A program made the translations under genes and the position numbers. From positions 62,001-126,000 of the forward strand of contig CP038109.1 in the NCBI GenBank assembly GCA_004519485.1: a stretch of DNA of 64,000 nucleotides, read 5' to 3'. The stretch comes from Nannochloropsis oceanica. Taxonomy: Eukaryota; Sar; Eustigmatophyceae; Eustigmatales; Monodopsidaceae. Of this stretch, positions 56,421 to 64,000 are shown in pieces. Numbering within the stretch: the first letter of the stretch is position 1; each line of letters starts with the position of its first letter. The notes below the pieces were generated by a model that did not search any database, was not told the DNA's origin, and saw nothing but the letters and a program-made list of their open reading frames with translations.

Positions 56421-57075
56421 ACTAAGGCATCAGTCGAACTTCGTGAGACCGAAAGTTGCAGCTGCCTTGTGTCAACGATATTTGTCCTCCGGAGTCCGTT
56501 GATTCTGTGCCCTCGATGTCGCCCATGCCTTTAACAACTGAACTGCAAGGCGAGAGATATAATCCGTGAGGTTGGTGTACAACGGTTGATCCGCTAGCAG
56601 GATCAGGTCCAGAGAAATTCGTAGAGCAAGGAAAACGGGCACTCATCCTTGCAGGTATAGAAGTTAACGTCGACGGCGATGCGAGCCACGTCAATGTACT
56701 CGTCCCATTGTCCTCGTAGCCTGTTTCCATGGCCATTTCTAGCACCTGCTGAAAAGAGGGGATGCTGTGGTCCACTTGCCCGGTAACCTCGTGCCGGTAC
56801 GGCTCCGTCATGCCCTTCTTCGCGCCAAATCCCTTGGCGAGATCCTTGACAGATCTGGCCACCAGAATCGACCCGTTGTCTGAAACATCCTACTGCGGCA
56901 CCCCGTAACTAGTGATGAGGGCTGTCTGCGCCTTAACTTCAACGTCTGCAGTCTCCACAGCACAAGGCCAAGCCTTCACAAAGAGAGTCATGTGATCCAC
57001 AGAGTGTCGAAATGAGGTACAAGCAAATAAATTGAGCTGAAATTTAGTATTAGAAAACAACAGGTATGCCACATT
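56421..57075 (-). mobile_element. Fossil Ty3/gypsy-like integrase fragment, opposite orientation
   Basis: The minus strand carries a recognisable integrase-core segment, including the SDNGS-type stretch and the YRHEVTGQVD-like segment. It is broken, with several disruptions, and truncated on both sides. It lies head-on against the plus-strand fragment at 55996-56420, so two partial copies or a rearranged one are present. No LTRs or target duplication are seen. Confidence 0.6.
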
Positions 57076-57364
57076 GCTCTTTCAAGGCGTTCGAGCCCCA
57101 AAAGGAATGGCGTATCTCTACAGAAGCAATCAAAGAAGGGTCAGCTCGTGTCCTAAGCCGCCACTGCGCTAAGGAAGAATTGAATTAGACGGGCAAATTC
57201 ATATTTGAAGACGAGAGGGTGGAAAAGGAATAGGAAAACTTTTCCGTTGCTATATTATCGATATTTCATATTTATTTTACCAACATTTGTTGGTTACTTA
57301 TCTAGTAAAGTATCTTCCCTCTCAACAGAACACTTGTCCTCGCATTTGTCACTAGAGTTTTTAA

Positions 57365-60300
57365 TCAATGGTCTCCCGCAGCCCAGATTGCCAACCCCAC
57401 AAAGAAACAAAACACTACACATGCTTCCAAGATGACACTTCTATAGCTGACCAAATCCATTTGCAAGTTATCTTGTGCATCAACGAGTGTGTCCTCGTCT
57501 TCCTCGTCATCCTCGTCGGTCTCAGCTTCAAAATCCTCATCCCAGTTACTCACACCAGGGTTACAGGTTGTGCTGCTCCCTTCCGGTACACAAGTTCTAT
57601 CGAGGTCGGGACACGCGGCGTCAGTCGTTGTTGTTCCTGTTCTCGCATATCTACGGACTCTGCCGCTCGGCGCAGTTTTTGCCTCGGTACAAGCTTCAAT
57701 GAGCTGGACTGCCTTACTAAGGCGCGTCACCTCGCGGGCAATTTCTCCCAGGCGTTTTGTGCGCTCCGCTTTGCTCTCGTTTGCCCGCTTTTCACGCAAA
57801 ACATCGTTGCTCACTGCCACTGTATCATCCTCCTGCACATCACGCAAGCTCTGTTCATGCTCTAGCCGAAGCCAAGACCACACGGAACGGCGAAACAACT
57901 CTAACAGTGGGGTGAAGAAGCGCATCCGAGACTGAAACTTGTATAGCAGTCCAACGGTGGCTTGGGGGAGGAGCGAGACCGTCCACACAATTCGCAGCAT
58001 TAAATCCAAGACGATAGCGATATAATACACCCAGATGTGGCGTCGAAAGAGAAGATTACTACGCAGACCTCTCCTATTCTTGAAGAGACCCCAGTCTATA
58101 ATTACGTCCCACAGCCAGGTGCTCAAAATGGTGGCGATCTGAGATAAACGCCAAAAAAAATCGTACACTGAAAAGCTGATCCCTTCTTCATTGCTGTTGT
58201 TGAGCACGCCGCGGGAATACTTGGGGTTGAATATGGCGAAGAGAACGACCTGTAGTGGGGATGACAAAGAGGCGGAGTGAGCTCGTCGAATGCACAAGGG
58301 GCTGTCAAGGATTCTCACGCGACGGATGGCGATAGAAAAATTATGCGAGGTCAGCGCAATCTCACCGATAAACAGACTCCACATTTGCAGGCGTTCAGCA
58401 AAGGCGGGAAACGGCGGGCCGTCAAGTAGTACAACTTCAAGGATTGTAGAAGGCGAAGCCACAGCGGGAAAGCAATGACGAGAGGCACGATGTACTTTTG
58501 TGTCGCACTCAACGGACCACACATTTCATCATAGAGTGGCGCTGAGGCGACAGCCCCGCCATCGTCGGCATGGGCGGCGATAAAGCCTCCCCGAAAGATG
58601 TAACAGCCCGCAAGCACAGACCAGTAGGAGACTTTGTTGAATGATGTCATAGTCTCGGCAAAAAATACCTCCTTGAATCCCACGGCGCCCAATGGAGCTA
58701 TGACAACCTGTGCAAGGATGCGCCATATTTCCTGGCGTTGCACCCACGGAACGACAAGCCGGTAAAGGGAGTAGGCGACGAGTGTGATAGGAAGCATATT
58801 CAGTGGCAGCACCTGCAAGGGTCCAGCCACGCCGAGTAGTAGCTTGTAGTAAAGCAACAAGTTGCAAAGGTAGAGGGTAGTGGCCAGGGAAACGGAACTA
58901 AACACGTTCTGTACCGAAGTCAGAGGCGAGACAAAGGCGAAGATGGCGGTGTGGTCGATGCCTGCCCGCTCCCAGACGATCAGATTGAGCGCCCAGGTCC
59001 AAAGCAGCATCAAGCCCCCGCCAACGGCTGCGTAAACGTGCACAATTGGGTGCTGGAAGAGGTCAACGCCCTGCGAATTGTCAAACAACGAATCCCACAA
59101 AAGCCAAATCAACAACACCACGCAAGCCCCAAAGCGTAGACCGACATGAAACACGTGCCATTCGCCCTTGACAGTGACATAGAGCTCCTTGTGCGCAAAC
59201 GGGATAAAACCAAAGCAAAACGCATCCGCATATTGCCGCTCAAGCTCCTGGGTCAACGCCAGCAACCGAGCGCCGTCCGCGAATTCCCGCTTACGCAAAT
59301 GCTGCCACATACCTCTGGCCACGCGACTCGATCGACCAACCGATTTTCGATAAGCCTTGACAAGGCGGATACACAAATCGAAATTTGTCCGCGAGAAAGA
59401 ACGCAGGTCCTTGATCTCTTTATGCAGACTCCTATAGACTGATTTTATGTCTCCCCACACCTTGTCTGCCTGAAAGTGGGCAAGTGATCGTTTATGCTTG
59501 GAAATGCTGGCCAACGCCCGCTCGGCAGCTTTGAGCTGCTGCAAGGCATCATTGTACTCTCGACACAATCGATCGGTCTCAGCGGCAAAAAAGTCATCGC
59601 ACCGCTGTGTGCTATATTGAAAGGCTTCAAACAGACAGTGTTGTCGAGAAATATTCTGTCCAAACGGAGAAAGGGCATTCAAACTCGTGTCCAAGCAATC
59701 GACGCGATCCATGCGGTCTAGAGAGTCGGTCCTGCCCAAATCGGCCATGGAGATGACTGGACCTGTTTCTCCTCTACTCAGGGAGATATGGAGCGAATGA
59801 GATGATAGTGGGGGCAAGCCAGATGGCTGTGGCGGCAGCTTCCTCTTGATGGAAGGGGGAAGAGATGAGGCTGCTGCAACTGGCGGTGGTGATTCGGAGG
59901 GAGTGCTTGGTTGTGAGGAGGAGAAGTGGATACAAGAGGAGGCGGACGAAGAGCAGGCGGACTGAAGGATTGAGGTGCTTGGCTGGGAAGTCAGGAAGGC
60001 TGACAAAGGGGCCGATGGGCCGGAGGATCGTCGCGACGAGGAAGATGATGGAGGAGGTATACCTGCCGCATCGCTAATGGAGACAGAAAATATGGATGGC
60101 GATGACGGGGAGAAGAGCGAAGAGGCGACATCAATGGGAATAGTGGAGCTATTTCTTCGTCGATGCCCCGCTACACCCTCCGTAGTACACGGGCGAGGTC
60201 GCGGTTGAACAGGCAGAGGGGTCAACCGTGCAGGCAAGAGACGTCGTAGCAGGGAATACCGGAGTTTGTCGCGGGGGACTGTGGATGATTGGAGCTCGGA

Positions 60301-60672
60301 ATTATACAATTCCTGGAGCTCGGCAAAAGGAATGTAGTAGGGAAGCCAGGCCTCAATGACATGTGCCTGGGTAGGATAATGAGGAAGTAATTGATGAGTG
60401 AGAAACAGTGACTTATAACTGTTGCCGCGGCGTGCATGCCTGAGCTCTCTTGTCTTTCGTTACGGAGCGGAGTTCCACCAAAACCATGTCCCCGTCAACA
60501 CCCACATGAAATATTCCATTTCGTCCTCCCTCTAACTTGCATTCTGCCGTCCCTCGAGGCAGGCCGTTGCATACGCCCGACACTTCCAGACATTGAGAGC
60601 TCGCCCGCCTGCCCATTCTTACACACAACATACCTGAACGCCCTTGTCAAATGTATGCACAATGACCACCAT
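57365..60672 (-). CDS. SPX-EXS domain protein, XPR1/PHO1/SYG1-like phosphate exporter
   Basis: Exons 60672-60634, 60366-58366 and 58249-57365 (CAG/GTATGT to CCCAG/GCA, TCG/GTGAGA to TACAG/GTC) stay in frame and give 974 residues. The 13-codon first exon is tentative. An N-terminal SPX domain is split by a Ser/Pro-rich linker: EAWLPYYIPFAELQELYNS, then SRQHCLFEAFQYSTQRCDDFFAAE and IKDLRSFSRTNFDLCIRLVKAYRK. Several membrane helices follow (ACVVLLIWLLWDSLF, VYAAVGGGLMLLWTWALNL), then the EXS domain (LPITLVAYSLYRLV, SYWSVLAGCYIFRGG, FWRLSQIATILSTWLWDVIIDWGLF, RHIWVYYIAIVLDLMLRIVW). The tail is acidic and ends in a further hydrophobic helix. SPX-EXS proteins export phosphate under inositol-pyrophosphate control. 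The canonical MKFGK start and the YKxLKK lysines are not evident. (GGGA)n arrays are absent. Confidence 0.88.
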
Positions 60673-61533
60673 GATTACTCCAGGTAGACAAAAGGTGGCA
60701 TGTGCCTGAGTGCGTCAGATTGTTGAAATAAAATATGAGAGGTTGCTCGGGGCATCGTGTGCAGCGTGGTTGCGTTGTTCAACGGTGTGCGCGACTTATG
60801 CTGACTGTGACTAACAAGAATTTCCCTGACTCGAAGGACTGTACGAGCATCCCGTGACGATGACAGTTGCCGTGGTGATTTCAACTGGTGAATATAGCCA
60901 GACGGCTGCTAGCCTCCCTGTCTGTGTGGGCATATATTTACTTTGCGGGAAGGGTTAGGCGCTAGATATGAGTGTGTCCCTATGCTGTGGACAAACTGAA
61001 AAGGAGTGGCAATGAAAAACGTTACAAGGGGTGCTTGCATACCAGACGAGATCTTGCTTGCCGATGGTAAGGAGAGAACGCGGAAAGCGTTGGTACCGTT
61101 TCGCAACGGTTGAGAGTGAGCCGTTTCACGGCAGCAGGTGGTCGTCTTCTTTGAAAAGTGGACTCATCCGCCCAGGAACGCTGTTGCGAAGTCTAGTGCT
61201 CTCTATTTATTTGCTGTACTGGATTTTGCTCATGGACATTGGTTAGTCCAATTCCTGGACGTCATTTATTGCAATGATGTATGTCTGCTAGTTACTTTTG
61301 CTTACATAATGATCTCACCTAACCACTCGAGGGGAGGTTGATCTTCCCATGTTTCTTTATTCATCTTACGTATTCAACCAACCGTTGTGTAACATCCCCT
61401 TGTGAAAAATTTAGTCTAATGATTTACAGTATATATATTCTGACATTCTAGTACTTACTGTCGATGCATGACCTGGTTTTCCGGCTACCCTCCCTTCATC
61501 TGTAACATCTCCTCTGCACAACTTCCGATCCCT
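60673..61533. other. Intergenic region, no feature recognised
   Basis: 861 bp between the SPX-EXS gene start and the stop of the leucine-rich-repeat gene. AT-richer than the genes, without arrays. It should contain the SPX-EXS promoter. No RNA gene or repeat is recognised. Confidence 0.4.
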
Positions 61534-62973
61534 TTACAACACTAGCACCGCCTCCCTCCCATCCTCCCTTCGTTCTCCCCTTCGTCCGCCTATCCCGCCA
61601 ACGTCCCCAACTGTTGCCGCCGTTGCCGCCAGCAAATGATCAATCGTCCCTGCCCTCTGCAAACAAGCCGACTTGAAGTACAACTTCTGTATGCGTCGAC
61701 ATGCCCCTCGTCCAAACGCCTCAGCTAGAGCCCTTGTCCCATGCTCGCCAATAAAGGTAAAGTTCAAATTCAGAACGAGCAACTCTGCACATGCCCCGGA
61801 AGTTAAGGCACGCGCTAGCAATTTCGCGCCCTGTGTCCCAAACATATTGGATTCTAAGCTCAAGACTGCCAGTCGCGGGCAGGCTCCGATGGCAAAGGCA
61901 CTGAGGAGCTCTCGAAGGCCTTCCCCACGGACATCATTATTTCGAAGGTGGAGTTGCCGAAGATAATAACACGCCCCTCCTCGGAAGGCGTGAGCAAGGT
62001 GTGCTGTGCCTGTAGGCCCCAACACGTTGCCATCTAAGGAAAGGATTTCGAGAAAGACGCAGGCATGCGAGTGGTTCGGTGGCTGATATTGATATATGAG
62101 GCCATTGTAAGAGGGGATATCGCCACATATGGGTGAAATGCGCCCGCTAAGAATGGAGCTTCCTGCACCAGGAGGACCAGGATCAGCTAGAGGAGGAGGA
62201 GGAGGAGCAGCAGCACCAGCACTATGACCTACCCCTGCCAGCAGCAGGGCCAATTCTCGCGCCCCCGTGGCTCCAATACCATTGGCAGCCAATGATAAGA
62301 CCTTGAGCCGCTGACATGATGCTGATGCGTATGTATGCGCGTGGACATCCCCTCCTTTGTCTGTTGTCCCGTCACCACTGCCTCCTCGGAGGCATCGAGC
62401 CAAAGCCTGAACGCCTTGATTCCCCAGAGCGTTTCCATCCAAGAGTAGCTCTTCTAGTGCAGGAAGATAAATAAAAGAGGGCAGTAATTGTCGTAGACCT
62501 TCTGCACCTAGCCCGGCATTGGTCAAGGCGAGCACACGCAGTCGAGGGAAGCAGGGCTGGAGGCACAGGGCGCGACCGAGATAAATAGACTTTTTAGATG
62601 CCAGGGACCAGCATGAAAGTGTCTCAAGATGCGGACATCGAGCTAACAAGTGACTCAGCTGCATGGTGACGCTCTGGGACGCGGCATGCGTTCCCTCATT
62701 GCCACCGTGGTCTTGATCCGCGTCGTCAAGGCGGAGGACAAGGTGCTGGACCATGGAGAACCCGACGCCCAAGTGATCCCTGGACGTCTGGGCCAAACGC
62801 ATAATATCAGGGGTCATCAAATTGTCGCAAATTAGCTGCCAGCCTAAGGGGAATGGGAGCGTGGCTAGATGCGTCGGCTGACGGAGGCGAGAGAGAGGCT
62901 CATTGGCGGCAGTATTTGCCCTGGCTTCAGTCGAAGGGATCCACATATGTACACGACGTGGCCAGGGTAACAT
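61534..62973 (-). CDS. F-box-like, leucine-rich-repeat protein (RNase-inhibitor-type LRRs)
   Basis: Single exon, 479 residues, ATG at 62973. Near the N-terminus, ATLPFPLGWQLICDNLMTPD continuing into IMRLAQTSRDHLG fits the F-box pattern, though weakly. About eight LRRs of the NLRC3/ribonuclease-inhibitor class follow, with the typical LxxLxLxxNxxGxxGxxxLA rhythm: LRVLALTNAGLGAEGLRQLL, LEELLLDGNALGNQGVQALA, LKVLSLAANGIGATGARELA, LEILSLDGNVLGPTGTAHLA, LRQLHLRNNDVRGEGLRELL, LAVLSLESNMFGTQGAKLLA and LLVLNLNFTFIGEHGTRALA. Two linkers interrupt the series, between LRR 2 and 3 and between 3 and 4. Such proteins are protein-binding scaffolds; if the F-box is real it would be a substrate receptor of an SCF ubiquitin ligase. 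There is no NACHT domain. Confidence 0.82.
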   Translation of the reverse strand: MLPWPRRVHMWIPSTEARANTAANEPLSRLRQPTHLATLPFPLGWQLICDNLMTPDIMRLAQTSRDHLGVGFSMVQHLVLRLDDADQDHGGNEGTHAASQSVTMQLSHLLARCPHLETLSCWSLASKKSIYLGRALCLQPCFPRLRVLALTNAGLGAEGLRQLLPSFIYLPALEELLLDGNALGNQGVQALARCLRGGSGDGTTDKGGDVHAHTYASASCQRLKVLSLAANGIGATGARELALLLAGVGHSAGAAAPPPPPLADPGPPGAGSSILSGRISPICGDIPSYNGLIYQYQPPNHSHACVFLEILSLDGNVLGPTGTAHLAHAFRGGACYYLRQLHLRNNDVRGEGLRELLSAFAIGACPRLAVLSLESNMFGTQGAKLLARALTSGACAELLVLNLNFTFIGEHGTRALAEAFGRGACRRIQKLYFKSACLQRAGTIDHLLAATAATVGDVGGIGGRRGERREDGREAVLVL

Positions 62974-63664
62974 TGAAGGCGTTTAGACAAGGAGAGGGCT
63001 AGTGGGGTGACCAGAGATACCTACGTTCTAGCCGTGGTGCTTGGGAAAAAAATGAAAGTCAATCGAACAATCGAGGCACGTCAACGGCACTTTAGCTTTG
63101 CTGTTTGGGTCACCCATCCTCCGTCCACCGAGGAGTCGAGTTTTGCCACCGCCACTGCAAGCCATACATGACGAGATAGTGATACATACGCCTGGACATC
63201 TCTTGGTTGTGGGCCTTCCAAGTCCAGTTGTGGCATAAATGCGGAGCGAGGCATGAAAGATGAAAGCAAGAGGCAGGAGAAAAGCTTCAATGCCGTTGGG
63301 CCCATCGGGTCCAAATACGCCGCCACTCCCACGAGCAAAATCCACGTCTCTCCAGGCTAGGGAGCTGCCCAAAAGTCAGGAAAAAGACATTCTCTCCAGT
63401 ATCGCATTGAATCCTTATTTTTGGCATTGTACTTCGTTTGTAAGCCCTACATCTTTTGCGCGGCGTGTCCCAGACCGATGCACAGCAGCACTCAAGACAG
63501 CAAAACAATCGAAGAATCACGCACAAAGAGGAGCAATTAGGGACTTTCCAATAGACTTTCAACCGCGCAGCACTTGCAATTGCAAACCAAAATTTGAGTG
63601 TTTTAATAACCTATTTACAAGCCATCTTCCCTCCGTCTTAACTCTGACGTTCGCGAATACGTGT
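62974..63664. other. Intergenic region, no gene supported
   Basis: About 690 bp between the LRR gene start and the decayed integrase fragment. It has open frames on both strands without family features. It should include the LRR gene's promoter. Confidence 0.35.
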
Positions 63665-63930
63665 TGAGCTGCATTATATGCTGCAAGTGCCAAGGAACAC
63701 TCAAATCCAAAGGCACCCTCCAACCACTATTTGCCGAGTACCCATTCCATATTGTTGCAGTAGACCTCCTTTCGCTTACTCCAACAAACTCCGGCAACAA
63801 ATATGTTATTGTCACGGTCGATTTGTTCACACGATATACTGAGCTTCGCGCTCTTCCTTCCAAGGACGCGCCAGTAGCGAAGTGTCCCGAAAATTTATCA
63901 GCATGGCTTCCCTCTCCCTCCACCCCTTTC
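63665..63930 (+). mobile_element. Fossil Ty3/gypsy-like integrase fragment
   Basis: The plus strand reads as the junction between the integrase zinc-binding tail (C-x-x-C next to a KSKGTLQPL-like segment) and the first part of the catalytic core (VAVDLLS, KYVIVTVDLFTRYTE). The piece is short and truncated and similarity fades before the window edge, so the element may continue beyond it. Broken; apparently less eroded than the pieces at 56 kb. Confidence 0.65.
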
Positions 63931-64000
63931 CAACCACATCATTCTAATCGCTGCAAGGCGAGCAAGGAATACTCAAATGTCGTCCACGTCGCCGCACATG

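Noticed and set aside
57080-57115. A GTTCGAGCCCC word reminiscent of a tRNA T-arm
   Set aside because: No matching D-arm, anticodon stem or acceptor stem is found at the right distances. No tRNA or rRNA gene could be supported anywhere in the window.

Overview
This is nuclear DNA of a spliceosomal-intron eukaryote, most likely a stramenopile alga of the eustigmatophyte (Nannochloropsis/Microchloropsis) type. The support is indirect: compact intron-bearing genes, a Zn2Cys6 regulator outside fungi, an organellar RAP-type protein, cyanase, SPX-EXS and TPM-RING proteins, and very abundant (GGGA)n/(CCCT)n arrays in introns. There is no rRNA or organelle marker to fix the genus, so the assignment is an inference.

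Layout. 1-1774 (-): 5' part of a Zn2Cys6 transcription factor with a long polyglutamine tract, running off the left edge. 1775-7972: gene-poor, repeat-rich interval with a tandem repeat, a foldback inverted repeat and a 2.2-kb PIF/Harbinger DNA transposon with matching terminal inverted repeats, a 3-bp target duplication and an internal palindromic copy of its own transposase. 7973-15821 (+): RAB3GAP2 homologue (12 exons, frame closes exactly). 16205-19899 (-): membrane-anchored subtilase. 20289-22130 (+): TPM-domain/RING membrane E3. 22486-23956 (+): Nudix CoA-pyrophosphatase-like enzyme. 24262-29605 (-): giant helical-repeat RAP-type protein. 31062-33538 (-): cyanase. 34628-36982 (-): DYRK kinase. 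37878-43376 (+): very large membrane-tethered low-complexity protein with DPW/WxxF motifs and a 59-residue tandem repeat. 44662-52189 (-): PP4 regulatory subunit 3 (SMEK/Psy2; 19 exons, frame closes exactly). 53271-54350 (+): alpha/beta hydrolase. 54472-55995 (+): ankyrin protein. 55996-57075: decayed Ty3/gypsy-like integrase pieces. 57365-60672 (-): SPX-EXS phosphate-exporter-like protein. 61534-62973 (-): F-box-like/LRR protein. 63665-63930: another decayed integrase piece.

These are ordinary scattered eukaryotic genes, not an operon. Themes are membrane traffic (RAB3GAP2, possibly the DPW protein), phospho-signalling (DYRK, PP4R3), phosphate and CoA/cyanate metabolism, and organelle RNA handling. 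Several pairs share short divergent promoters (19900-20288, 36983-37877, 52190-53270).

The most distinctive features are (1) introns whose donor side is (GGGA)n and whose acceptor side is (TCCC)n, in genes on both strands, so that the two ends could pair; (2) a near-perfect transposase hairpin inside the Harbinger element, a plausible natural silencing trigger; and (3) the unrecognised 1832-residue DPW/WxxF scaffold.
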